From the NCBI GenBank assembly GCA_951217055.1, contig OX578286.1, forward strand, positions 10,055,550 through 10,119,549: DNA of 64,000 nucleotides, written 5' to 3'. Origin of the DNA: Gerris lacustris (taxonomy: Eukaryota > Arthropoda > Insecta > Hemiptera > Gerridae). This document shows positions 10,326 through 21,256 of this stretch, one piece after another. The position numbers and the translations under genes were made by a program. Every line of letters begins with the position of its first letter. Within the stretch, counting starts at the first letter, position 1. The notes beneath the pieces were generated by a model. That model made no database searches. It worked only from the letters and a program-made list of their open reading frames with translations, and was not told the origin of the DNA.

Positions 10326-10465
10326 ATGAGTGAATCAAGTGACTTTGACGAAAATGTGGAGAATAATAATCCTCCAGAAATAATTAATTCGGCAAAAAAT
10401 ACAACTAATGAATTAATGCCATCTTTATCAAGAGAGAGATACGAACTTACATACAGCAAGTTTAT
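10326..10465 (+). pseudogene. Possible N-terminal exon of a tyrosine-recombinase-like (Crypton-type) protein
   Basis: The 111-codon frame opens with an acidic, Asn-rich stretch (MSESSDFDENVEN) and then LMPSLSRERYELTYSKF. That resembles the start of the N-terminal domain in insect tyrosine-recombinase-like or Crypton-type proteins, where a 'L.P.S+ERYE..Y.KF' pattern is common. This is recognition from memory of a short motif, so it is weak. Beyond about residue 47 the frame runs into unrelated DNA and then the foldback at 10508-10627, so only the first part is credited. Just upstream, the Jockey tail ends TTTATTTTAG, which looks like a splice acceptor. A weak donor (CAA|GTTTAT) follows at about 10458. 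It could equally be chance coding potential. Confidence 0.3.
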
Positions 10466-10507
10466 TTGTTTCTGTATTTATTATTTAAATCTAACAATCG
10501 TAGATAA

Positions 10508-10627
10508 AGTACGGTACGCAACTCGTGCGAAAACGGCATTTTGCATTGCTCGTGTGGTTTTTACCAACCAGCAAACTCCACACTCGCATGCAAAATGCTA
10601 CTTTCCGCACTCGACGCGTAATGTACT
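10508..10627. repeat. Short GC-rich foldback
   Basis: Left arm 10508-10557 (AGTACGGTACGC ... GCTCGTGTGG) pairs imperfectly with right arm 10578-10627 (CCACACTCGC ... GCGTAATGTACT) around a 20-bp spacer. Both arms contain GCATTTTGCAT or its complement. Confidence 0.8.
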
Positions 10628-11555
10628 ATTGTTAATACATTTTTATAATACAATAAGGTAAAAAATAATTAAATATAAGCCTTTACAATTTTAGTTATCT
10701 GTAAATAAGTCTGTTTACAGCTCATTCAATAAAGTTTACAACAAAACAAAAACCCTTAATTGATTGTTCAGTAAGTTCTTATTCAATTACTTAAACTCAA
10801 AATAGAGAAAGGTAAGCTCCAATAAGCACGTTAATTTAATAACGTTTGACTAATCTGTACGTTACTATTTTGAGTTTCCACTAGGTATGATTGAGACCAT
10901 TAGCAGAGGTAGAAATTTAACCCTGTATAGATACAAGAGACAATGGACTAAAGCTGCAATACCCAATGACAATGACGAATTATTGCTTGTTTGTTAGGTA
11001 TGGTTTGGAGGTAAAGAATTTGTGACAGGACCAAAATATTTATTTATCGTTTTAGACCCCCCACTCCTCCTCCCCCCACCCCTACTTTCAATTTTACTTC
11101 CACTCTCTCTTTCATTTCACTTTTACCTCTTATATTCGTCACTCTATTTCACCAATTTCTCTTGTTTGAGTGTTATGACAAACAGTCCCCCTATTTCATC
11201 GTTCACCTCTTTTCCTCCTCTTCCCCCCAATATTCTAACTCTGCTATCCCCTCTACCTTTTTTTTCCCCAATCAAATTCATGTCAAATCGAATTCGGCCC
11301 AATCAAATCTCTAGTTTCTATCCCACCCCTTTATACCCCTCAGATATTGATGAATTTTACCTGAGAGAAGGATGGGGGAAACGAAAGGGGGAAGGGTAAG
11401 TATTAATCACATTTTGGAAAAACAACCCTTTCCATATCTTTTCAGTTAATTAATCTACTTTTTAGTTTGTAGTACAGAAAAGAATGAATAGTTTAATAAC
11501 TTGTTTTTTTTATAGAATATATAGGTATAATATATCTCTCCTATCAATAAAGTTA
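10628..11555. other. Unassigned DNA with a pyrimidine-rich tract
   Basis: About 11055-11345 is strongly C/T-rich. The 125-codon frame there is Pro/Leu/Phe/Ser low complexity with no domain. No gene recognised. Confidence 0.5.
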
Positions 11556-11559
11556 AACA

Positions 11560-11595
11560 GAATCAGGCGTGGTCTCAGCTTGTATGGGTGACCAC
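11560..11595 (+). repeat. 5S rRNA-like fragment
   Basis: GGCGTGGTCTCAGCTTGTATGGGTGACCAC resembles the 3' part of 5S rRNA (GGTCAGTACTTGGATGGGTGACCGC type) with several changes. Probably a relic of a 5S-derived (SINE3-like) repeat. See the better match at 22407-22460. Confidence 0.5.
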
Positions 11596-11671
11596 TTATT
11601 TATTGTATGTTCAGTAGTTTTGCTGGCTTCAAGGATAATTATAAGCATTTGCCTCAGTTTGACATAATTTT

Positions 11672-12230
11672 TTTTGAAACGAAGTTCCTTTTGGTACGTT
11701 ACAGCGTCTGGAGCCCGGGAGTGAATCCGAAAAGACCAACCAAAGCCGAGTTGGACCTAAATCTTTAATATAGAGAAAACAACGTTTTTACCGATACTCT
11801 AAGTTCTAACGTAACGATTTTAATAAAGCTTCATTCACATCGTCTAAAGTACAATTGAAATAGGCATGTAAAATTTCAACTTGATACAAGCAGAAGTTTT
11901 TGTGTAGGGAAGTGATATATTTTATAATATTTTAAATTAGTAGGCCGGGGGGGGGGGGGGGGGGGGTGTAGAAAACAGCCCTATTTCCTACCTACTACAA
12001 CCATACTCATTAACTATAAACTCATTACAATTAACTATTTTCTCAATATTCAATAAACATTTATTGCAAGACGCTCGCTTCAATGATAAATATAATGCTT
12101 TTCTTTTATTTGTGCCTTGACTCCGTTAAGTACGAACAGTTAGTTACCTTTAATTTTGTCTCTTTTCTAACTCCGCCATGTATAAGAAGTTAGCATCTTA
12201 TACTTAGCAGGGTAATTTTATAATTTATAT
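11672..12230 (-). repeat. Dispersed repeat family B, copy 2
   Basis: Minus-strand counterpart of 1200-1950. The GAAACGAAGTTCC end and the 'CTCCGTTAAGTACGAACAG' / 'CTAACTCCGCCATG' blocks match in reverse order. A run of 20 G (11947-11966) sits where copy 1 has a short CCGGCC-type sequence. Confidence 0.7.
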
Positions 12231-12773
12231 TTAATGAAAAGCGTAAGGAACTTGGTTCCTACCGGGTGTCCCGCGACCGCACTTATTTTTTTAAAATATC
12301 TACAAAGTAATGAAATAAGATAGTTGGAACTAAAATTTAGTGTTACATTCGTTTCTCCCATTTCTTTAATCTATACTCTAATCATCCTCTTCAACCATAA
12401 ACTCGTAATTCGTAATTCAATATTTCAATGATAGAGCTACAAGATGCCTAGTTTTATAATTATTTGACCATTCGTCCAATAATATAACGTGAGGTACGAA
12501 ACTCCACCTTTCATTTGCAAGTAGCTCTGCCAATGAAAATCACACGTTTTAAGAATGAACATCGAAATTAGTTTTATATTCAAGGGTTAAGAATGAACCC
12601 TAAAATTCTTATAACATAAGTCTTAACCTATAAATAATTTTAAGGGAAAGATGAAAATATGGGTTCTCCTTCAGAAATATGGTAACCCGATATCGGCTTT
12701 TCTTGAATTCTTTTTTTTCTTTTCATGTCAGAATTTTTTCCCCTTTTCCAAACACCATTTTCCATTGTGTTGT

Positions 12774-12777
<4 letters not shown>
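12231..12777. other. Unassigned AT-rich DNA
   Basis: No gene, RNA or repeat copy recognised. The short frames here extend into the adjoining (TA)n tract and are not genes. Confidence 0.45.

Positions 12778-12850
<73 letters not shown>
12778..12850. repeat. (TA)n microsatellite
   Basis: Pure TA tract followed by a short (GT)n run. Confidence 0.97.
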
Positions 12851-12853
<3 letters not shown>

Positions 12854-12992
12854 GTGTGTGTGTGTAAAACGGGAGAGGGAGAAATAAAGATAGGAAGAAA
12901 AGAGTGAGCCAGAAAAAGGATCTGTGAATGTAAGGCAAAGCCTGTCTTACCCATATTTTCTATTAGGGCCAAAACAAACATTTTCCGTAACC

Positions 12993-13201
<209 letters not shown>

Positions 13202-13602
13202 AATACAATTTATTGGACATGTTATACATGAAGATAAAATAAAATAATGAAATTGTTTTAAACACGCAAACTAACTTTTAGTCCACCAATAGAAGCCTCT
13301 CTTTCATTTCCGATACACACGTGTATATTTTTTTAATTGAATAAAAACAGAATATTTGAATATTTGTATATTTTTTGGGTGAAAGTTGTAACTGGATTTT
13401 ACGTTAACCTAATTGTTGTTTTCTGCGTAAGAAATAATAAAATCAAGAGTCAGAATATTTTCAACCTTTACGAATTTCTTTTTTATCTTACAGCGCTCAT
13501 GCAAAAGTTATAGATTTATTGATATAACGTATAAGGCCAACTGATGACATCAAACAAATATTATTAAATTATTCATAAAAAATCGGATACGAAATCAAAA
13601 TA
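13202..13602. other. Unassigned AT-rich DNA
   Basis: No gene, RNA or repeat copy recognised. Confidence 0.45.
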
Positions 13603-13606
13603 TTAA

Positions 13607-13764
13607 GCCTTGTCCTGACTATCGAACCGAAAAGATGAAACCACCCGAGCATTGGCCTCTGCGCGTGCCCAGTTAAAAGTACGTCTGCGCATCTCAGACT
13701 GGGCATGCGCAGAGACACATGGTCGACTCGTTTCCTCTGTTTAGTTCGCTAGTCTGGACATAGC
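13607..13764. mobile_element. Small foldback MITE flanked by TTAA
   Basis: A 158-bp element whose ends GCCTTGTCCTGACTATCGAAC and (reverse complement) GCTATGTCCAGACTAGCGAAC are inverted. The inner arms CTCTGCGCGTGCCCAGT / ACTGGGCATGCGCAGAG also pair. TTAA lies at 13603-13606 and 13765-13768. A TTAA duplication is typical of piggyBac-type elements; assignment is by this feature only. Confidence 0.65.
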
Positions 13765-13768
13765 TTAA

Positions 13769-14764
13769 GAGTTAATCTTACCATTTAGCCCTAGTCCAAA
13801 TTCATTGTACAACATCATATCTGTTGGTTTGGACTGGTGACATGGATGCCAGAAGAAAGCTTCCCACGTATGGCTTAGGAGGCGCGGCCTTAGGTAAAAA
13901 TTTTTTCCTCAGGACGTCCAAGACGACGTCCTAGATGAAAGTGGGAAGATGGGAAGAAAATTTTGAATAAAAAAAGAATTTCCTTGAATGAGGCAGAAGG
14001 AAAGGTCTCACAGGAGTCAGTGACATGCAATATGCAGACCCCGACGTTCTTAATCGTAAAAAGGTCCCCGGGACGACTAAGTAAGTGAGATATCAATAAA
14101 CTGAAACTGACATGACCAACTAATGTCATTAAACTGATATGACCATCTATTGTCAGTAAACTGGTACCAGTAAATATACGACCATCTATCTTGTAACTAA
14201 CAAACTCCTTGAGGCGACGGTCCGTGGAGGGCCGAGGCCTGTTAAAGGGTTATACAAAAATGTATGTAATAGATGATATGGGGTTAGAAAGTCGTTCCAT
14301 CGGCTGTATAAACCATATAATTGCCATACGTAACCAGTTAGCCGATGGGCTGGGACAGTGGCGATCCCGATGGAATGAGGAATTACGTCCACTCTATAAT
14401 AAAATTTCCCTTACAAGCTTCATAAGGATCCAGTGACATAAGTGTTATTGCCACGATATCAGAATGGGAGAGGACTGGCAAGCCCAGCGAGTTTTCCAAG
14501 CCGGCCATTGGACGTTCGGCAGAGAGGGAGACCTAGAGCTTGGTAGTCAGATATAGTGGAGGAGGACTTCTGACAGACCGACTTTGCTCCAAATTTGAGA
14601 GGAATGTCTGGAGAGGCTAGACAGTGGAGAGGAGATAGTGGAATGCTCTCTGAAGACCAGGGGGATGATGGGAAGAAAACTTTGTGGAAAGACTTTGGTT
14701 CAAATTTGAGAGGGATGTCGTGGAGAGGCTAAGTTGTTCAGTCCAGAGTCCAGGGACCACTGTC
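13769..14764. other. Unassigned DNA
   Basis: The stretch is more GC-balanced than its surroundings. Repeated CTGATATGACCATCTATTGTCAGTAAA-like phrases occur near 14100-14170, and partial direct repeats of ATTTGAGAGGAATGTC occur near 14590 and 14707. Short open frames on both strands near 14190-14430 show no recognisable domain. Confidence 0.45.
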
Positions 14765-14935
14765 TCCACCATGCCATTTGAAGAAGGAAAACAATCAATT
14801 ATTCACCACTTATAAGCAGTTACCCATTTATAGGGTGATGCTGGGTTAATGCTGAGCGCCCGGTCTGGGAATCGAACCTAGATCTGTGGCCCCCATCCAA
14901 ATTGTGACCACGCCCGAGACTGTTAACTTTATTAA
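14765..14935 (-). mobile_element. tRNA-derived SINE-like relic, copy 1
   Basis: The block GCTGGGTTAATGCTGAGCGC followed by CGGTCTGGGAATCGAACC resembles 62463-62503. On the minus strand it gives a box B, GGTTCGATTCCCAGACCGGGC. Box A is not clear here, so this is a decayed copy. Confidence 0.55.
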
Positions 14936-15490
14936 TAAGAGTGCCAACTACTTTCCTATCTGAATTACCGAGGTCTCCCGTCTAACTTGTTGTATCGCTC
15001 AATATTAGTTGAGACTTAAGTAAGTTGCTCTACTGCTTCCTATGTGGAAAGTAAAAATGGTAAAATCATTTGAACATGTGTTTCATACAGAAAGGATATA
15101 GCAGAGATTTATATTGTTACACAAATGCTTTTTCCATTTTTAATAAAAAAAAAAAAACAAAGTGAAGAACATTTATGTGTTGACTTCTTTTTTTATATTC
15201 GTATAATAAAAAAGTTTTATCTACTATCACATTCGATGTAACATATTTTTGCAATGGTGTGAATTGAACTGTGAACAGGAAATGCGACCTACTGTGAATA
15301 GGAAAACAATTGGCTGGTAGTATATAGATATACACACTAGCCCGTCTCGGCCAGCCTGCGGCCGGCCAGCTGTCAGGTGCATGTATGCCAGGTAACTGTC
15401 CTGAGCTCTTACTACTTTTATTAGAGCAATAAAAACTATAACAAATTGTGTTCGCCTGAATATGCAGGAAAATTTGTATTATATAATTCT
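14936..15490. other. Unassigned DNA
   Basis: No gene, RNA or second copy recognised. Confidence 0.4.
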
Positions 15491-16340
15491 ATTTATAATA
15501 TAAATCTCTATTTGCATGTTTCTTTATTTCTTTGCATGTTCTTCTTTGCTTCTTACTCTGTTACTATATTTGTATGTTTTCCTAATTGTTAGTTTTGTTT
15601 TCCTGTTTGTTTGGCTTTTTGTTAGTTTGTTTCTTTGTTACTATGTTCGTATGCTTTTCTGCATGTTAGTTTCTTTGTATGTTTTTCTCCTTTTTTAGTT
15701 TGTTTGTATGTTTTTCGTTTCTTTATATATTTGCTTGTTTCTTTGTCACTATTTTTGGATGGTATTCTGCGTGTTTAGCAATACGGTAGTTTGTTTGTAT
15801 GTTTTTTCGCTTGTTGGTCTTTTGTTAGTTAGTTGGTATGTATTTCTGTTTGCTTCAATCTTTGTTAGTTTGTTTGTATGTTTTCCGCTTGTTTTGGTCT
15901 TTTGTTAGTTTGTTTGTATGTATTTCTGTTTGCTTGATTCTTTGTTAGTATGTTTGTATGATTTTCCGCTTGTTTGGTCTTTTGTTAGTTTGTTTGTATA
16001 TATTTCTGTTTTCTTGATTCTTTGTTAGTTTGTTTGTATGATTTTCCGCTTGTTTGGTCTTTTGTTAGTTTGTTTGTATGTATTTCTGTTTGCTTGATTC
16101 TTTGTTAGTTTGTTTGTATGATTTTCCGCTTGTTTGGTCTTTTGTTAGTTTGTTTGTATATATTTCTGTTTGCTTGATTTTTTGTTAGTATGTTTGTATG
16201 ATTATCCACATGTTTGGTCTTTTGTTAGTTTGTTTGTATGTATTTCTGTTTGCTTGATTCTTTTGATAGTTTGTTTGTATGAATTTTTGTTTGCTTGTTT
16301 CTTCTTAGTTTGATTAGTTTTTCGTTAATCTGCTTGTATA
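15491..16340. repeat. T/G-rich minisatellite, 40-bp unit in 80-bp dimers
   Basis: From about 15780 the unit TTTGTTAGTTTGTTTGTATG is followed alternately by ATTTTCCGCTTGTTTGGTCT or TATTTCTGTTTGCTTGATTC. The first type recurs exactly every 80 bp (15961, 16041, 16121). Before 15780 the same words occur in a more diverged form. The hydrophobic Leu/Phe/Val frames here come from the T-rich repeat and should not be read as membrane proteins. Confidence 0.9.
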
Positions 16341-17484
16341 TTTGGTTCTTTATTAGTTTCTGAGTTGATTTTTAGAATTTTTATTCTCCATTAACAATGA
16401 CAATAAATACAATAAATTATATAAAAACTATACTAATTTTGTACGGTAGGATTATGAATTTAAAATATTTTTGTTCAATTGACATCCCTTCTTGAGTAAA
16501 AAGTAAAAACACATGATGGGCGGAAAGAAACAAAACAAATTTTACAACATTTACGAAAGAGAATATTTATTTAATCTCTGTTGTGTTTTTTTTCTCCCAT
16601 TTCTTTTATCTCCTTTTTATCCTATTTTTTTCCTGTTCCATAACATTTATATTTTAGATGTTGACGCATTTCTATTTTATGAAAGCTTTATGTACTTTTC
16701 ACTTATTCTTTTTCCTTGCCTCTCCAATCTCATAAAAATTTCAACTAATTTTTTTTTTCGGCTAGGCCTCCATCATACCGAAACTTATGTAATACATAAT
16801 AAATACATTTACCCATTTTTTATTAATAAACAAAAACAACTTAACTCGGTGGATAAATAAAAATCTTTATAATAAGTGGATAAACAAAATTTCTTTTAAA
16901 CATTGTTTTTCTCTCTTTCTGTTTTATAAATCAGGCCATTATATTTTTTTTCTTGTACAAAAATTTGAGTTTTTTCTTTTATTATTGAGTTTTAGATATA
17001 AAGCCTTCAACTTTATAGAAGAATAAATTCTTGTGTTAGAAAAAGCTTGCTTTCATGATTCAAAGTTTTTGAATTATAAAAATCTTTTCTTTTTTTTAAA
17101 AAAAAAGAACCAACAACAAAAATACACTTAAAAAGTAAGTTAACATAGTAGGCTAGAGCGCTCTGGTGGCGGATATATGAATTATTTATAGACATTTTCC
17201 AACTCACTCCATTTTTACAATTTTGGGTTGATTTTAATAAACGTAATTTCTTTAGTTTTTGTCCTTAAATAACAAAAACTTTAAACCATGATACAGAATA
17301 CTTTAGTTATTTTTATTCGATTTTTAAAACTAAATTTGATTTTAAATTTATAAGGCAAAAACCAAATCCTTGTTACAAAACCCTTGAAAAATTAAATGAT
17401 TAAACGTGTTTCATACATATAGTTCAGCTATATAATCTTTTTAAATTACAAAAAGTTTTCAAATCAAACGTGCCCACTAAGTAA
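16341..17484. other. Unassigned AT-rich DNA
   Basis: A 115-codon frame at 16513-16860 is rich in Phe, Leu, Ile and Tyr, as expected from T-rich DNA, with no recognisable domain. 'GCGCTCTGGTGGCGGATATATGAAT' near 17157 has an inverted partner near 19120-19150 (ATACATCCACCGCCAGAGCGCT), a possible old inverted duplication. Confidence 0.45.
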
Positions 17485-18465
17485 GAAAGAGAAGGTTAGA
17501 CTTAACTATAACAGTAGTAAGTTGGAGATATCCTCCCATTTCTTGTTTGAAAGAGAAGGTTAGACTAAACTATAGCAGTAGTAAGAGTTAGAGATATCCT
17601 CCCCCTTTCTTGTTGGAAAGAGAAGGTAAGACTAAACTATAGCAGTAGTACGAGTTTGGGATATCCTCCCCTTTCTTGTTGGAAAAAGAAGGTTAGACTA
17701 AACTATAGCAGTAGTAAGAGTTTGGGATATCCTCCCCTTTCTTGTTGGAAAGAGGTTAGACTAAACTATAGCAGTACTAAGTGTTAGAGATATCCTCCCC
17801 TTTGTTGTTGGAAAGAGAAGGTTAGACTAAACTATAGCAGTACTAAGTGTTAGAGATATCCTGCCCTTTGTTGTTGGAAAGAGAAGGTTAGACTAAACTA
17901 TAGCAGTAGTAAGTGTTAGAGATATCCTCCCCTTTGTTGTTGGAAAGAGAAGGTTAGACTAAATTATAGCAGTAGTAAGAGTTGGGATATCCTCCTCTTT
18001 CTTGTTGGAAAGAGGTTAGACTAAACTATAGCAGTACTAAGTGTTAGAGATATCCTCCCCTTTGTTGTTGGAAAGAGAAGGTTAGACTAAACTATAGCAG
18101 TACTAAGTGTTAGAGATATCCTCTCCTCTCTTGTTGGAAAAAGAAGGTTAGACTAAATTAAAGCAGTAGTAAGAGTTGGAGATATCCTCCTCTTTCTTGT
18201 TGGAAAGAGAAGGTTAGACTAAATTATAGCTGTAGTAAGAGTTGGGATATCCTCCCCTTTCTGGTTGGAAAGAGGTTAGACTAAACTATAGCAGTAGTAA
18301 GAGTTGGAGATATCCTCCCCTTTCTGGTTGGAAAGAGGTTAGACTAAACTATAGCAGTAGTAAGAGTTGGAGATATCCTCCCCTTTCTAGTTAGAAAGAG
18401 AAGGTTATACTAAACTAAAGACTAAAGCAGTATAGGAAGTTGGAGATATCCTCCCCCTTCTTATA
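17485..18465. repeat. Minisatellite, about 60-67-bp unit, about 15 copies
   Basis: The unit is GGTTAGACTAAACTATAGCA, then GTAGTAAGAGTTGGAGATATCCTCC and CCTTTCTTGTTGGAAAGAGAA. Units differ by small indels (AGAGGTT versus AGAGAAGGTT) and by point changes shared between neighbours. Fifteen GATATCCTCC-type cores (some variant) are present. No gene. Confidence 0.92.
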
Positions 18466-18484
18466 TTTTACAAATAAGAATGAA

Positions 18485-18913
18485 AGTATTAATTTGGCAA
18501 ACTTTTAAGAGCACAGACATTAGAAAGTAATAAGGGACTATCTGTGGGCTACCTTGAACAAACCATCCAAGTTTCATACGAATCAGATGGGTACTTTTGA
18601 AGATATAGGTGTAAATAAATGTATTTGTTTACATGTGGAAGAGAAACAAATGGGCGCAGAAGATTGAAAATTATATAGGCTGCTTTCAACAAACCATCTA
18701 ATTTCATAAAATAAGAGTAGTTTTTAAGATTTAATTGTTCGCAAAAAATGATCGACAGACAGACAGACATGGAACCAAAAAGGTTCCCTTATGTCTGAAA
18801 CGGATTTCTGTCTTGGAATGTTTGAAATTGGGGACTAAACATATTTTCTAAAATTTTCGGTCTTCAGAACGATCACATAACTTCCGTTACCTTCGGTAAG
18901 CTCGGAAGCAAAA
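18485..18913 (-). repeat. Family A repeat, 3'-truncated copy
   Basis: Ends with CCTTCGGTAAGCTCGGAAGC (minus-strand start of the family) and contains the ATGTCTGAAACGGATTTCTGT and GATCGACAGACAGACAGACA blocks. The TGGCACATAGCTTCC end is missing. Confidence 0.8.
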
Positions 18914-19712
18914 AATAAATAATAGTTGGTTCGAATAAATATTACGATTTACAGTATCTAACATAATTTCAGTAGAATAAGCAACAATTCGGGCTTCAAG
19001 TCATTGTCCTTCAAGAAGCTCTTCACACAAGGAAATATATTGACGTAATCTAGCTGGTGGAATAGCTAGATTATTTAATAATAAAGTTGAGGGTGGTGAC
19101 TGAGAAGGAAGATTTTAATCAATTATTCATACATCCACCGCCAGAGCGCTCCAGTCTACTAAGCTAACTTGTTGTTCCACTTTGTGCAAGTGTATTATAT
19201 CTATTTTTTTAGCTCTTTAAAAAGATTTCATAATTCAAAAATGTAGTCTGGTGGAAAGTCTTTATGTTTTTATAAAGTTAAAGGTTCTTTTTTTTTTATC
19301 TCAATTTTGTTTTTAGTATGATAAAGCTTATAAAAAAAAAACTCGAGAAAAAAAAATAACTTGGAACATTCTTTATCCATTTATCATAAAGATTTATTGT
19401 TTTATTCCCTCCCCCCTTCCCTCCTGCATCGAGATGTGGTATTTTTTTATTGTTACATAAAAGCAAAAGTATTTATTTATTTAGGTTTGTTTGTGTAAGA
19501 TGAAGAGGATTTCAGTACAGCTCTAGATTGATGAAGGCCTACCCATCGAAATAAAAGTTGAAAATTTTATGAGAAAGAAAACAAAAGAGGGGGGGAGGGA
19601 AGAACAAAAGAAGGAACTTTCATGAGAAATAACCACATTAACTTCTGAAATATAAATGCTATGAAAAGAAAAACTGTGAAAGCAAAATAATTTTTTTTTT
19701 TTATCTATTTTT
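18914..19712. other. Unassigned AT-rich DNA
   Basis: No gene recognised. The segment CACCGCCAGAGCGCT near 19138 is the inverted partner of 17157-17173. Confidence 0.45.
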
Positions 19713-20172
19713 TCCGAGCTTACCGAAGGTAACAGAAGCAGTACTTCTTTAGATTGTTACTCCCCTATGTTTTATTTTGATATAAGTGACTTTCACTAAA
19801 TGACTATTAAGACAAAAGGATGTAAAGTCCAATGTACTTAGGAACAAAGGAATATCACACTTCAGTTTTTATAAGGGGAGTAAAAGTCTAAAGAATAACA
19901 TTCATTACACCTTCTTTAGATTGTTACTCCCCTTTGTTGTTTTTATAAAGGGAGTAACTATCTAAAGAAGTGCCACGGAGGCTATGTGATCTTTCCGAAG
20001 AACGAAAATATTTTATGTCTCCGATTTCAAAAATGCCAAGACAGAAATCCGTTTTAGACATCAGGGAAAATTTTTGGTTCCGTGTCTGTCTGTCGCTCAA
20101 TTTTTGCAAACCAACATATCCTAAAAACTACACGTCGGATTGGCAACACCAACTGACAGTCTATTTTTCACA
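19713..20172 (+). repeat. Family A repeat split by a family D element
   Basis: The start (TTTCCGAGCTTACCGAAGGTAACAGAAGC, 19713-19740) and the continuation (GGCTATGTGATC onwards, 19979-20172) are separated by family D sequence. The copy is internally shortened and ends AACACCAACTGACAGTCTATTT. Confidence 0.75.
19735..19975. mobile_element. Family D element with inverted ends inside family A
   Basis: It opens ACTTCTTTAGATTGTTACTC and closes GAGTAACTATCTAAAGAAGT. Internally it contains GGGGAGTAAAAGTCTAAAG and GTGATATTCC in reverse (GGAATATCAC). The internal GTCCAATGTACTT / GACAAAAGG blocks match 20450-20490 and 27150-27190 in reverse. MITE-like by structure; class unknown. Confidence 0.7.
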
Positions 20173-20337
20173 TTCATCCCATTTTCTATAACTTCTAAAC
20201 GGTTCAAAGTTAAATACACGAAACTTTTAATGAGTTTGGATCTAAATAAGAAAACTTAGTCCCCGGCAAGGACCCTTGACCCTAATAATCTCTCTACTCT
20301 GATTGTCCCTCTCTCTCCAATATATAACATTTGAGGC

Positions 20338-20560
20338 ACTTCTTTAGATTGTTACTCATCTTAAAAAAAACAGAGGGGAGTAACAATCTATAGATGATGT
20401 ACGGAATGTTCTTCTTTAGGCTGTTACTCCCTTTATAAAAACACGTGTGATATTCCTTTGTCCCAAAGTACATTGGACTAAACATCCCTTAGTCTTAATA
20501 GTTATTTAGTCAAAAACATTTATATTCTTAAAAAATATAGGGGAGTAACAATCTAAAGAA
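20338..20560. mobile_element. Family D element
   Basis: Contains ACTTCTTTAGATTGTTACTC, the hairpin partner GGGGAGTAACAATCTA, then GTGATATTCCTTTG...CCAAAGTACATTGGACTA, and closes with GGGGAGTAACAATCTAAAGAA at about 20540-20560. Confidence 0.7.
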
Positions 20561-20679
20561 CATTTGAATGTTTAAACGTAAAAAACTGTGTATTAAGTTT
20601 GATTTCTTACGTACTTACGAGCCATTAAGCCCGTGGCAACGGGTTTAATTTTATATTTAGAAAAAAAGTAAATTGATTT

Positions 20680-21256
20680 GGATAAGTTATATCTATTTGA
20701 AGGCCAGAAAATCAAAACAAACATTTATTTTTATTGGAATAAATGTGATTTAATAAATTATATCTATTTGAAGAACATCAAATCAAAACAAACATTTATT
20801 TTTATTGGAATAAATGGGGTTTAGATAAGTTTTATATAAATTTGAAGACCAACAAAATCAAAACAAACAATTTTTTCTATTGGAATAAAGGTGGTTTAAT
20901 AAGTTATATCTATTTGAAGACCAACAAATGAAAACAATCAATTTTTTTATTGGAATAAATGTGGTTTAGATAAGTTATATCTATTTGAAGATCAAGAAAT
21001 CAAAACAAAAATTTATTTTTATTGGAATAAATATGGTTCAATAAGTTATACATTTATTTGAAGACCAACAATTGAAAACAAACATTTATTTTTATTGGAA
21101 TAAATGTGGTTTGATAAGTAATATCTATTTGAAGACCTACAAATCAAAACAAACATTTATATTTATTGGAACAAATGTGGTTTAGATAAGTTATATCAAT
21201 TTGAAGACCAACAAAATCAAAACAAAACATTTATTTTTATTGGAATAAATGTGGTT
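20680..21256. repeat. Minisatellite, about 72-bp unit, 8 copies
   Basis: The unit is GATAAGTTATATCTATTTGA, then AGACCAACAAATCAAAACAAACATTTATT and TTTATTGGAATAAATGTGGTTTA. Eight TTGGAA(T/C)AAA-type cores. Point and 1-5-bp indel differences between units. No coding capacity. Confidence 0.92.

Noticed and set aside
15516..15908. Two hydrophobic frames that look like membrane segments
   Set aside because: Composition follows the T-rich 40-bp minisatellite; there are no charged boundaries or conserved features.
17485..18465. CRISPR-like regular spacing
   Set aside because: There are no unique spacers: the whole unit is repeated, and the sequence context is eukaryotic repeat DNA.
19504..19560. 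TTGATGA...CATCGAAATA as a further hammerhead core
   Set aside because: No stem II can be drawn between TGATGA and CGAAA with acceptable pairing.
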